Shown here: in pieces, positions 24,759 to 33,280 of the stretch | Layout: each line of letters begins with the position of its first letter | How positions within the stretch are numbered: position 1 is the stretch's first letter | Source: DASRDE01 sp035938175 | Lineage (GTDB): Bacteria; Vulcanimicrobiota; Vulcanimicrobiia; Vulcanimicrobiales; Vulcanimicrobiaceae | NCBI GenBank assembly: GCA_035938175.1 | Contig: DASZHD010000020.1 | Location: 1-64,000 of the forward strand | Reading direction: 5' to 3' | DNA length: 64,000 nucleotides | The notes under the pieces: model-generated | What the model saw: only the letters and a program-made list of their open reading frames with translations | The model's database searches: none | What the model was told of the DNA's origin: nothing | Translations under genes and position numbers: made by a program

Positions 24759-25633
24759 AATACCTGGTTGTAATCGTCGCTTTGGCTGCATGCGTTTTTC
24801 TGGGAATGCGCGGACATGCGGCCGCCAGTTCGCCGCAAACGATCGATCACGGAGGCACGTACTTCAACGGCGTGGTCGTGCGTCCGGATCAAGAAGTGGA
24901 AGGCGACGTCACCGTCTTTAACGGCGACGCCGACATCTACGGCACGGTAGACGGCGACGTGACGACGTATGGCGGAACGGTCATAAAAGAACCGGGTTCG
25001 GTGATTACCGGACAGACGAACGAGTATGCATCGCAATGGTCGAATGCGGTTCCGTGGCTGCCGAGCGCCGGTGCGGCATCGATGGCGCGTGAGAGCGCGA
25101 AAATGATGACGCTGCTCGCCTACAGCGTGATCGTCGTGCTCGTGTTCTTGATCTTCCCCGTGCGCGTGCGTACGGCGCTCGACCGGGTCGAACATCATCC
25201 GGGTCTTTCGGCAGCCGTCGGCGCGCTTGCGCTCGTTGCAGCGGTGCCGATCGCCGTACTGCTCTTCATCAGTTTCATCGGGTGGCCGCTGCTGCCGCTC
25301 GAAGTGGTCGCATACATCGCGGGGGTGCTGATCGGACAAGCCGCGCTCGGCGTGTTGATCGGCCGGCGGCTCTTGGAATTGGTGCATCCGCACAATACGC
25401 CGACGCCGTTGATGGCCTTGGTCGTCGGGTTGGTGATCATTTGCGCCGCCGAGCTGATGCCCGTCGTCGGATGGATGGTGACGGCGCTCGTTTGGCTCGT
25501 CGGACTGGGTGCCGCGATTCTCGCATTCATCCGCGAGACGACGTTCATGGGTCCCGGCGGCGCGCCGGGCGGAACGGTATCCGGCGGCGGGCCGCGCCCG
25601 ACGATCTCCGGACCGCCGATGGCCACCCCGTAA
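24755..25633 (+). CDS. Bactofilin-like/polymer-forming N-domain protein with membrane segments
   Basis: This 292-residue protein has a signal peptide or anchor (KYLVVIVALAACVFLGM), then short beta repeats (GDVTVFNGDADIYGTVDGD, about 50-70) like the bactofilin/polymer-forming beta-helix. About four membrane segments follow, and the tail is Gly/Pro-rich. The ATG overlaps the anti-sigma stop as ATGA, making this the third gene of the sigma operon. It may be a membrane target or effector of the stress response, which is inference. The periplasmic face would hold the beta-repeat. Confidence 0.75.
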   Translation: MKYLVVIVALAACVFLGMRGHAAASSPQTIDHGGTYFNGVVVRPDQEVEGDVTVFNGDADIYGTVDGDVTTYGGTVIKEPGSVITGQTNEYASQWSNAVPWLPSAGAASMARESAKMMTLLAYSVIVVLVFLIFPVRVRTALDRVEHHPGLSAAVGALALVAAVPIAVLLFISFIGWPLLPLEVVAYIAGVLIGQAALGVLIGRRLLELVHPHNTPTPLMALVVGLVIICAAELMPVVGWMVTALVWLVGLGAAILAFIRETTFMGPGGAPGGTVSGGGPRPTISGPPMATP

Positions 25634-25703
25634 CCATCGTCCCAGAGCCGCCGAGAGAGGGCTAAGCGGGCCCCTCCCCGATTTCGGGGAATACGGCAAC
25701 CAT

Positions 25704-26912
25704 ATGGCGACCATATCGCGCACGGCACGCTTCGCGGTGCGAACCGGACGAATGCGTGCATCCACCATCCGCGAAATGCTGAAGGTCACGCAGCAGCCCG
25801 ACGTCATTTCGTTCGGCGGCGGCTTGCCGGCACCGGAGCTGTTTCCGACCGAAGAAATTGCCGAATGCACCGCCGAGGTGATGCGCGATGTCGGCCCGCA
25901 GGCGCTGCAGTACGGTGTTACGGATGGAATTCCGGAAATGCGAACGTGGGTCGCGGAGCGTCTGAGCCGCCACACCGGCGCCACGTACGAACCCGACAAC
26001 GTTCTCATCGTGAACGGCTCGCAACAGGGTCTCGATTTGCTGGCCAAGATCTTCATCGATCCCGGCGATCACATCGTTCTCGAGAATCCGTCGTACTTGG
26101 GCGCGATTCAAGCGTTCGACGCGTATCAAGCGCGGTATTTGACGGCCGACACCGATGAGGACGGAATGATTCCGGAATCGCTCGAGCGCGTACTGGCGCA
26201 TGCGGAGCCGCTTCCGAAATTTGTGTATCTAATCCCGAACTTTCAAAATCCGACGGGCCGTACGCTGGCCGCAGACCGGCGCGAACGCGTCGTGCGAATA
26301 TGCGAACATTTCGGCGTACCGATCGTCGAAGACGACCCGTACGGTGAGCTGCGCTTTCACGGCAAACATTTGCCGTCGCTCGCTTCGTTCGCGCGGTCGG
26401 GATTAGTCATCTACAGCGGCACCGGCAGCAAAATCATGGCGCCGGGGATGCGCATTGCGTGGCTGGCGACACACGACCACGAAGTTCGCGAAAAGCTCGT
26501 TCTTGCCAAGCAAGGCGCGGATCTCCAGAGCGGCACGCTGACGCAATACGTTTTTTACCGGTACGTTTCCAAGGCTGAAGCGTTCGAGCGCCATTTGGCG
26601 GCGATCGTTCAAGTCTACGGTGAACGGCGCGACGTCATGCATGAAGCGCTTTCCACGTACATGCCGCCGAACGTTCAATTCAACAATCCGGAAGGCGGAA
26701 TGTTTCTGTGGGCGCGCGTCCGCGGCGTCGACACAACGGAACTGCTGAAAGTCTCGGCCGAACAGAAGGTGGTTTTCGTGCCGGGCGTCTCGTTCTATCC
26801 AACGCGGGACGTCACCGACGGCATGCGGTTGAACTTCTCCAACTCCGGCGCCGAGAAGATCCGCACGGGCGTCCAACGGCTCGCGCACTCCTTGCGTTCG
26901 ATGTCACAGTAG
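25704..26912 (+). CDS. PLP-dependent aminotransferase (class I/II, 2-aminoadipate type)
   Basis: This 402-residue fold-type I aminotransferase resembles LysN/AAT-type enzymes and the C-terminal domain of GntR/MocR regulators. It has NGSQQGLDLLAK (104-115), NFQNPTGRT (179-187), EDDPYGELRF (209-218) and the PLP lysine in SGTGSKIMAPGMR (K243; R250 binds the phosphate or carboxylate). No helix-turn-helix precedes it. The ATG at 25704 is chosen; the longer frame lies inside the previous gene. The amino donor cannot be read from the sequence. Confidence 0.9.
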   Translation: MATISRTARFAVRTGRMRASTIREMLKVTQQPDVISFGGGLPAPELFPTEEIAECTAEVMRDVGPQALQYGVTDGIPEMRTWVAERLSRHTGATYEPDNVLIVNGSQQGLDLLAKIFIDPGDHIVLENPSYLGAIQAFDAYQARYLTADTDEDGMIPESLERVLAHAEPLPKFVYLIPNFQNPTGRTLAADRRERVVRICEHFGVPIVEDDPYGELRFHGKHLPSLASFARSGLVIYSGTGSKIMAPGMRIAWLATHDHEVREKLVLAKQGADLQSGTLTQYVFYRYVSKAEAFERHLAAIVQVYGERRDVMHEALSTYMPPNVQFNNPEGGMFLWARVRGVDTTELLKVSAEQKVVFVPGVSFYPTRDVTDGMRLNFSNSGAEKIRTGVQRLAHSLRSMSQ

Positions 26913-26928
26913 CGCCGCAGGGGCCGCT

Positions 26929-27028
26929 GTCACCCTGAGGAATCGCCCTCACGCTGAAGAACCGTCGTCACCCTGAGGTATCGCCGTCACCCTGAGGTAT
27001 CGAAGGGCCCTGAGGAACCGAAGGGTCG
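26929..27028 (+). repeat. Intergenic array of the 21-bp repeat family
   Basis: Between the aminotransferase stop and the next gene lie about five units on the plus strand. The core is GTCACCCTGAGGaATCGcc, then a degenerate cCACGCTGAAGAACCGtc, then GTCACCCTGAGGtATCGcc twice (the second ending aagg), then CCCTGAGGAACCGAAGGG. Unit length is about 19-21 bp. The core is the same as in the array inside the PLP-enzyme gene at 4049-4151. Confidence 0.88.
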
Positions 27029-27056
27029 TTTAAATAGATCGTTTTAGAGGAGAACC

Positions 27057-27539
27057 ATGGCCGAGCATCTGGTAACCGGTATCGCGCAGACGTCGGACCC
27101 GTCCCATTTAGAAGACACGCTGTGCAGTCAAGAGGCGGTGAACTGCGACAAGATCGCGGTCATCACCAAGGATCAACCGACCGATCAGCATCACGAGTCG
27201 ATATTGACCTTCATGCACGTCGGCCAGGACCACGCGACGAGCGACCTCTCGCACGAAGTCATCCTCGGCGGTGAGTCGATAATGACGAACATCAGCGGGC
27301 CGCAAGTTCCGAACATCAGCGCCGACACGCGTTACATCGGGTTTTTCGCGGAGCCCCACATCATCGATCATCTTGCGGATTATGCGATCCCGCAGGACCA
27401 GGTACAGAATTACAACGATGCGATCGAAGCGGGCCGCAGCGTCGTCGTCTACAAAGCCGATAAAGCGGAAGCGCCCGCGGTCGAGCAGACTTTTAAAGAT
27501 GCGGGCCTGAAGAACGTCAAGACGTTCGAGACGAAGTAG
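27057..27539 (+). CDS. Small soluble protein of unknown function
   Basis: This 160-residue acidic protein starts at an ATG preceded by AGAGGAGAACC, a strong ribosome-binding site. I do not recognise a family. The fold appears alpha/beta, and the C-terminal half (about 95-160) looks like a ferredoxin-like element with VVVYKADKAEA and the ending KNVKTFETK, reminiscent of general-stress-type domains. There is no signal peptide. It lies just after the repeat array and converges on the membrane-protein gene with a 23-bp overlap. Confidence 0.6.
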   Translation: MAEHLVTGIAQTSDPSHLEDTLCSQEAVNCDKIAVITKDQPTDQHHESILTFMHVGQDHATSDLSHEVILGGESIMTNISGPQVPNISADTRYIGFFAEPHIIDHLADYAIPQDQVQNYNDAIEAGRSVVVYKADKAEAPAVEQTFKDAGLKNVKTFETK

Positions 27540-29703
27540 CCAGCGCGAAACCGATAACCAAAAAACCGAGCAATTCGGCAACGAATTGCGCGAGGGCCGT
27601 GGCCTGGAATACAAGCACGCGTTCGGGCCCGCCGGCGCTCGCGAGCCAGCCATTGAGCGTTGCATCCAAACGCACGTGAGGAAGTACGCGCAATCCCGGA
27701 TACGTTACAGCGGTCCATCCGGGCGCGTACGTTTGCAGCAATTTGATGATACCGCCGCTATTCGCATTCACGTTTACAATGAGTAGCCAAGGAAACCGTT
27801 CGCTATAGCTCAGCGCGACGGTATGTTGAATGGCACCATTTAACGGCGCCGCCGGCGGGTCGCCGGTTCCGGCAACGGCACAGGATCCAAAACAGCGGAG
27901 CGGCAGACCCGAAAAACGGACCCAGCGATATCCGCCCGTGTCTGCGGCAACGAGGCTGCCGTTTGCGTCGCGCAATGCGCCGCGAACGTCGACGAGTGCA
28001 TACGGCGCCGGATGAACCGCAAGAACTCGTTCAGACTGCATCGTGAAAGCTCCGCCGAGCGGCTGCGCGAGGTTCGGGTCCCGCGCAAACTGCAGGCCGG
28101 CATCAACCCATCCGTTGTTCGGGTCCGCGAACTCACGCAGCGGCGGAATGGAGAAAAACCGGCTGCGCTCTTCCGGAAGGTCACCGTAGAAACGGTTGCC
28201 TGCACCACTTTCGCTGCACAACGTGCACGTCGCAGCGCGTGCTTGCAAGGATACGAGCGGCGACGGATGGTCGACCGCCACTTCCTGCGAGTCGCATACG
28301 TGCGCCCCGGACTTCGAGACTCGATAATAGATCTCGGCACCGCCTGCCGCCGTAAAACCGGGCCGGCACTCGATGAGGGTTACACCAAGTCTGCGTAAGC
28401 CACTCTCGCCGCGGCCATACCAATATTGTGCCAGTGCCGCATCTGCCGGATACGTGGAAAGCAGCCAATTGATCGGCGCACTGTAACCAGACGAGCCGAC
28501 GAATAACGGATCGCTGCCTGCGCCCTCGCCGCGAAACGAGAAAGGTTGAAACGGCGGCATGATCGCATACCGCGGGCTCGCCGCCAACAACGGTCCCGCA
28601 GGCGGAAGACTCGCGGACGAAACGAAGAATCGCGCCGGCGGATAGGCGGCCCAAGCCCCGATCAGCAACAGTCCGGCGATCGCTGCGCCTGCCCGCATCC
28701 ATTTTCCGGCGCTCAGTCCCTGCGCGATTAATACGGCATACGCCGCAGCGACGACGCCGATCAAATCGTAGAGCTCGCGGTACACACCGACGATCGGTGC
28801 GTGAAGAATGCACCACCGCCACAAAGCGCCGGCTACGCCGGTCGTACCGCTTGCCGCCAGCAGCGCCAGTAAGGCACAGAGGGCCGCGGCAAACGCGGCG
28901 CGGCTGCGTCGTACGGCGATTGTAGCAAGACAGAGCAGCGCGACGAGGGCCGCACCGGCGATCGCCAATCCGTCGAACGGATGCAATGCGTACTGCGTGA
29001 AATCCCCGCGCAGCAGGAATCCATCTGCGATCCGGACGGACTGCCCGTTCTCGAAGGCTATTGCAAACGGCCAGCGCGATAGCTGCAGTAATTCGCCGCG
29101 ATCGCCGGCCACGCCGACCAACGTAGGTAAGAAAACGAGGATACCGGTAAGGGCCGCCGCGCGCGCTTCCTTCGTGGATATCCGAAGTATGCAAAGCGCG
29201 AGCGCGATCAGGAAGAATTGCGTTTGCAGTGCGGTACCGATGACTGCGAACATCAATCGGCGGCGTCCGGGTGATCGCTGCAGCGTTTCGTTCAGCACGA
29301 CGGCAAAGGCCATTGCGGCCATACATTGCGTCAAATGCCCCGATACGATTTTCCCGTAAGTCCAAGGATTGAACAGAAGAAAGATCGCGACGAGCATCGC
29401 CTCGAAGCGGTCAAGGCGAAGGCGCGACCCAATGGCGTTTCCCGCACTCCACGCCGTAGCGGCAATCAGCGCCAGTTGCACGACCAGGGTAGCAAAACTG
29501 CCGGCAAGCAGCGCGCAAACGGCCAGCGGCCATACGTCGAAGTACGTCATAGGGTACGGGTTCGAAAACCCAAGCCCCGATCCGAACCAACCGGATCCCA
29601 ATTGCGCGAAGTGCTGGATCAAGCCCGGCGTGCTCGCCGGCCACAGCCAGTCGTGCCGTACCGATGGAATACCGTTTGCGACGATCGACCAAATGAAAAA
29701 CAC
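27517..29703 (-). CDS. Large polytopic membrane protein of the polysaccharide locus
   Basis: This 728-residue protein has about 11 N-terminal membrane segments and a C-terminal beta-rich extracytoplasmic region (about 390-690), then a last hydrophobic helix near 705-722. The architecture resembles membrane glycosyltransferases or polymer-related transporters with periplasmic domains. I cannot name the family. The start used is the GTG at 29701-29703; the hydrophobic N-terminus continues upstream without a canonical start. It is the last gene after gmhA, gmhB and the transaldolase. Confidence 0.7.
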   Translation of the reverse strand: MFFIWSIVANGIPSVRHDWLWPASTPGLIQHFAQLGSGWFGSGLGFSNPYPMTYFDVWPLAVCALLAGSFATLVVQLALIAATAWSAGNAIGSRLRLDRFEAMLVAIFLLFNPWTYGKIVSGHLTQCMAAMAFAVVLNETLQRSPGRRRLMFAVIGTALQTQFFLIALALCILRISTKEARAAALTGILVFLPTLVGVAGDRGELLQLSRWPFAIAFENGQSVRIADGFLLRGDFTQYALHPFDGLAIAGAALVALLCLATIAVRRSRAAFAAALCALLALLAASGTTGVAGALWRWCILHAPIVGVYRELYDLIGVVAAAYAVLIAQGLSAGKWMRAGAAIAGLLLIGAWAAYPPARFFVSSASLPPAGPLLAASPRYAIMPPFQPFSFRGEGAGSDPLFVGSSGYSAPINWLLSTYPADAALAQYWYGRGESGLRRLGVTLIECRPGFTAAGGAEIYYRVSKSGAHVCDSQEVAVDHPSPLVSLQARAATCTLCSESGAGNRFYGDLPEERSRFFSIPPLREFADPNNGWVDAGLQFARDPNLAQPLGGAFTMQSERVLAVHPAPYALVDVRGALRDANGSLVAADTGGYRWVRFSGLPLRCFGSCAVAGTGDPPAAPLNGAIQHTVALSYSERFPWLLIVNVNANSGGIIKLLQTYAPGWTAVTYPGLRVLPHVRLDATLNGWLASAGGPERVLVFQATALAQFVAELLGFLVIGFALATSSRTS

Positions 29704-29759
29704 CGCCCCCGTGCAGAAGCACAGCGGCGGTGCGAGGGCGGCGGCGCGCGTGCGGATTG

Positions 29760-30500
29760 TTAGGCCGGAATCTGATCGGCCGTTTCGATGGTGAAACCGG
29801 CCTTCGCGGCATCCGTGTGAAACATCTTCACGGTATCGAGCGAATACTCAGTAAGATCTTTTCCAACCAGTGCGAGCTTCGCAAGAATATCGTTCGTTAC
29901 GGTGATAATGTGGCAGCCGATTTCGTCTGCCTGGAAAACGTTCAAGAGCTCGCGGGGGCTTGCCCAAATCAGTTCGACATTCGGATAGCGGCCGATGATG
30001 TCCAGCGCGTCGACCATCAACGGCACCGGATCGCGCCCCGTATCCGCGATGCGCCCGGCAAAAATCGATACGCACGACGGCGCGCCCCCCTCCAGCGCCT
30101 GACAAACCTCGCGAACCTGATCGAGCGTCATCATAGCGGTAATATTCAATCGGACGCCTTTCGCAGCTAGGCGCTTAACGAGCGCGGCGCTGCTTTGGCC
30201 CTTCGTGTTCGTAACCGGAATCTTGACGTAAACATTCGGTGCCCAACTTGCGATTTTTTGGGCTTGGCGTTCCATTTCGCCGAATTCATCGGCAAAGACC
30301 TCAACGGATATCGGGCGATCCGGAATGAGTGCGAGCATCTCCCGCGCGAACGCTTCGAAGTCGGCTACGCCGGCTTTGCGCATCAGCGTGGGATTCGTCG
30401 TGAATCCCTTGATATACGGCTTTGCGTACATTTCGAGCATTCCCGCTTTGTCCGCGCCGTCGGCAAAGATTTTGACTTTCAGGTCGGTTACGGGTTTCAT
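29760..30500 (-). CDS. Transaldolase-family protein (small, FSA/TalC-like length)
   Basis: This 246-residue class I aldolase has KPYIKGFTTNPTLM (28-40) and the Schiff-base lysine in VYVKIPVTNT (K93). The size is that of the FSA/TalC and small transaldolases rather than the classical 320-residue TalB. Transaldolase moves a dihydroxyacetone unit and can produce or consume sedoheptulose 7-phosphate. It overlaps the gmhB-like stop by 4 bp and so belongs to the heptose operon, where it may supply sedoheptulose 7-phosphate. The supply role is inference. Confidence 0.85.
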   Translation of the reverse strand: MKPVTDLKVKIFADGADKAGMLEMYAKPYIKGFTTNPTLMRKAGVADFEAFAREMLALIPDRPISVEVFADEFGEMERQAQKIASWAPNVYVKIPVTNTKGQSSAALVKRLAAKGVRLNITAMMTLDQVREVCQALEGGAPSCVSIFAGRIADTGRDPVPLMVDALDIIGRYPNVELIWASPRELLNVFQADEIGCHIITVTNDILAKLALVGKDLTEYSLDTVKMFHTDAAKAGFTIETADQIPA

Positions 30501-31081
30501 GCTACACCCTTTGCCGCGGCACCGCGGTCAGCTTCAGTGTTTAAAATATATGCGGCTGCTTCCGCGAGTGAATTGACCGTCGCGTGGGGGATGGCGCGCA
30601 AGGTTTCGTCGTACCCGCGATCGATCAGAATCGTCGTGCATCCGGCCGCGATGCCTGCCTCAACGTCTCTCCAACGATCGCCGACCATGTAGCTGCGCGT
30701 AAGATCGACATCGTATTCGGAGGCCGCTTTGAGCAGTAAGCCGGGCAGCGGCTTGCGGCACTCGCATTGGTCTGCGTCGTCGTGATAGCAGACGTAAAAC
30801 GCCGTGATGGGAAGCCGTTCCATTAGCTGCGCGTTCAGCCCCTCAACTCGATCGCGCGTGACGGAGCCGCGTGCGACGTCCGGCTGATTCGAAACCACGA
30901 AAAGCAGCGAGAACAGCCGGTTCAGTCGCGTCAGCGACTCACGTGCATCCTCGTCTAGAACGAGTTCAGATGCGTTTGAAGGGGGATACGGGCGGCCTTC
31001 GCGTACGACGGCCTTGTTAAGCACGCCGTCTCTGTCAAAAAAAACGGCGCTTCGGCCGGAGCTCAGCGAACCGATTCCCAC
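30497..31081 (-). CDS. gmhB: D-glycero-D-manno-heptose 1,7-bisphosphate 7-phosphatase-like HAD protein
   Basis: This 194-residue HAD phosphatase has FFDRDGVLN (the DxD nucleophile, D16/D18), VVSNQPDVARG and VCYHDDADQCECRKPLPG, whose Cys/His residues form the GmhB zinc site. YMVGDRWRDVEAG completes the motif set. I chose the GTG at 31079-31081, overlapping the isomerase gene by 19 bp, because the longer frame lies inside that gene. It dephosphorylates heptose bisphosphate in ADP- or GDP-heptose synthesis. The neighbours favour the GDP route. Confidence 0.86.
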   Translation of the reverse strand: MGIGSLSSGRSAVFFDRDGVLNKAVVREGRPYPPSNASELVLDEDARESLTRLNRLFSLLFVVSNQPDVARGSVTRDRVEGLNAQLMERLPITAFYVCYHDDADQCECRKPLPGLLLKAASEYDVDLTRSYMVGDRWRDVEAGIAAGCTTILIDRGYDETLRAIPHATVNSLAEAAAYILNTEADRGAAAKGVA

Positions 31082-31677
31082 TTCGTCTGCACGCGCTTGA
31101 GCAGCGGATGCGAAACGAGCAAATGCCACACTACGGCTTGAAACGCCTCGGAGTGCGGTGTAACGTTTTCCGAACTTACCGTCGGAACGATCACGCACGC
31201 ATCCGCAACCTTTGCGGTGAATCCCCCGTCGCGCCCAACTATTCCGAGGATCGTCGACCCAGTTTCGCGAGCGAATTGCAGCGCTTTCACCAAGTTGGGG
31301 CTGACGTTCTTCTCCAGATTACCGCCTCCGACCGAAAACACGAGCACTGCGTCGTCCGGCCGCAACCGGCTGGTCCGAAGCCACGATTCAAAGACGGTTT
31401 CCCAGCCTTCGTCGTTGGTTCGCGCGGTCAATTCCGACACGTTATCGGTCGGGGCGTACGATTCGAGCCCCACGATTTTTCGAAAGTCGTTGACGGCGTG
31501 CGAGGCATTTGCGGCGCTTCCTCCGACGCCGAGAATGAACAGCCGCCCGCCACTCTGGCGCGTCTTCGCCAGAAGCGCGGCCGTGCGCTCGATAGATTCA
31601 ACATCGAGCTGCTCGATAACGCGCTTCGACTCGTCGAGATATTGCCCGGTAAATGTCCCGGTCGCGATTGTGTTCAA
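31063..31677 (-). CDS. gmhA: Sedoheptulose-7-phosphate isomerase-like SIS protein
   Basis: This 204-residue single-SIS protein has FILGVGGSAANASHAVNDF, matching the GmhA-type 'GxGGSAxxAxH' loop, and SVGGGNLEKNVSPN. GmhA converts sedoheptulose 7-phosphate to D-glycero-D-manno-heptose 7-phosphate. A nearby gmhB and hddA support this reading. A generic sugar-phosphate isomerase is the alternative. It is the first gene of a minus-strand operon with gmhB, transaldolase and the large membrane protein. Confidence 0.82.
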   Translation of the reverse strand: MNTIATGTFTGQYLDESKRVIEQLDVESIERTAALLAKTRQSGGRLFILGVGGSAANASHAVNDFRKIVGLESYAPTDNVSELTARTNDEGWETVFESWLRTSRLRPDDAVLVFSVGGGNLEKNVSPNLVKALQFARETGSTILGIVGRDGGFTAKVADACVIVPTVSSENVTPHSEAFQAVVWHLLVSHPLLKRVQTKWESVR

Positions 31678-31839
31678 AGGTACCTCAAAAGGAAAGGCCG
31701 CCCGGAATGCGCCGGGGCCTCGTTTCGGGCCGAGCTTCGCCTACTCCACCAGGCTGCCCTACCCGCTACATGAGAATCGAGTGAAAGATACGTCTAAAGC
31801 GAATGCACCCGCGCAACGGGCGCGAAAAGACGTGAGATC

Positions 31840-32580
31840 GTGCGAGCTATGATTTTAGCAGCAGGCGAGGGCTCCCGCCTGCGGCCGTTGACGTTGACAC
31901 GACCGAAGCCGATGATTCCAGTGGCGGGAACGCCGATTCTCGAATACAACGTACGCTTGCTCGCTGAGCACGGCGTGCGGGACCTGACGATCAACCTTCA
32001 CCACCAGCCCGAGGTCATCACCGAATATTTCGGTGACGGGAGCCGGTTTGGCGTTAAGATTCGCTACTCGTACGAGCCGGAATTACTCGGGACGGCGGGT
32101 GCCGTTGCCGCAGTGCGCGATCTGTTCGAGGAGGATTTTCTGCTGGTATACGGGGACAATTTGTCCGACTGTAACCTGACTGCTCTGCTTGAACTCCATT
32201 TCGATCGGCGCGCGGCGCTCACCATGGCGTTGTATCGCCGGGAGGACCCGCAAGCGAGCGGAATCGTCGGTGTGGACGATGATGGGAGAGTAACGCAATT
32301 CCTCGAGAAGCCGCGTCCCGATCAGGTGTTTAGTAATTGGGTGAACGCGGGGTACCTTGCGATAAGTCCTTCGGTCGCCGGCGCGATTCCGAGCGGTCGG
32401 CCTTCAGACTTTGGACGCGATGTGTTCGGCGCGCTGCTCGACGCGGGAAGACCGGTGTACGGTTACCGCATGACGGAACAATTATGGTGGATAGATTCCC
32501 TGGCCGATTACGAACGAACGCAGCGGCAGTTCGAAGACGCCGGTTTGAAGCATTTCGCATTCGATAAGGAAAGAAGATGA
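31840..32580 (+). CDS. Sugar-1-phosphate nucleotidyltransferase (HddC-like/GDP-mannose pyrophosphorylase family)
   Basis: This 246-residue nucleotidyltransferase has the signature MILAAGEGSRLRPLT near the start, RPKPMIPVAG and LVYGDNLSDC (the metal Asp). In GDP-D-glycero-D-manno-heptose synthesis HddC performs this step; mannose-1-phosphate guanylyltransferase is the alternative. Given gmhA, gmhB and hddA around it, HddC is plausible. It starts at a GTG, leads a plus-strand operon and is divergent from gmhA, with a 162-bp divergent intergenic region. Confidence 0.78.
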   Translation: MRAMILAAGEGSRLRPLTLTRPKPMIPVAGTPILEYNVRLLAEHGVRDLTINLHHQPEVITEYFGDGSRFGVKIRYSYEPELLGTAGAVAAVRDLFEEDFLLVYGDNLSDCNLTALLELHFDRRAALTMALYRREDPQASGIVGVDDDGRVTQFLEKPRPDQVFSNWVNAGYLAISPSVAGAIPSGRPSDFGRDVFGALLDAGRPVYGYRMTEQLWWIDSLADYERTQRQFEDAGLKHFAFDKERR

Positions 32581-33269
32581 CCCAACAGACCCAACCCGCA
32601 GCGGGTCGAGTCGAATCCCATGAATGGCTCGAAACCTACGGCGACGACACACAGAGCGCGCGCCGCAGGCGGATGATGCCGCGAAAACTCCATGTCTTGG
32701 GACTCGACACGATCATCAGCAAGGACGCCGCCGTGCTAGATTTGTGCTGCGGCCACGGCGAAACGCTCGACGTGCTTTACGAACTCGGCTGCCGCGATTT
32801 GACCGGAGTCGACATCCACGTACCCGAATCTCTACGCGCCGAACCGCGCTTTAAAGTTGTCGAGGGTGATGCGTCGGAACCTGACGGCGTCCTCGACGAA
32901 TCGATGGACTGGATCCTTTGTCTCCACGCACTCCACCACTTAGAAACGCCGGAACGGATTAAAACGCTGATGGACAGCGCCTTCCGCATCCTCAAACCCG
33001 GCGGACGGTTGAGCTTCATCGACTTTCCGAACAGCGTGCAAATCCGCGCTGCATTCTGGTTCTTTCGTCATTTTAAACCATTGCTCGTTACGCCCTACCT
33101 CAAGTGGTTCGGAACCATCGTCGAAGAGGAATGGCCGTTTCTTCAATACTATTTGCCGAAGTTTCCGCAAGTGTGGCAAACCATTCACGACGATAGGCGC
33201 TTCCAGGTGGAGATAGAGCGCCACGAGCTGTTCTATTTCTTTCTCACGGTCCGCAAACCGCTTCGTTGA
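32577..33269 (+). CDS. SAM-dependent methyltransferase (class I)
   Basis: The 230-residue product has a class I SAM-binding motif VLDLCCGHGETLDVL (about 44-58), then LTGVDIHVPES and CLHALHHLETPE, and lacks membrane segments. It overlaps the nucleotidyltransferase stop by 4 bp, so it belongs to the same operon. It probably methylates a sugar or lipid-linked glycan, although the substrate cannot be read from the sequence. The C-terminal third (LRIL then PGGRLSFIDFPNS) is standard for the family. Confidence 0.85.
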   Translation: MTQQTQPAAGRVESHEWLETYGDDTQSARRRRMMPRKLHVLGLDTIISKDAAVLDLCCGHGETLDVLYELGCRDLTGVDIHVPESLRAEPRFKVVEGDASEPDGVLDESMDWILCLHALHHLETPERIKTLMDSAFRILKPGGRLSFIDFPNSVQIRAAFWFFRHFKPLLVTPYLKWFGTIVEEEWPFLQYYLPKFPQVWQTIHDDRRFQVEIERHELFYFFLTVRKPLR

Positions 33270-33280
33270 GAGGAAACCCA

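Noticed and set aside
24695..26056. 453-residue minus-strand frame opposite the bactofilin-like and aminotransferase genes
   Set aside because: Arg/His-rich antisense of well-supported plus-strand genes, with no ribosome-binding site.
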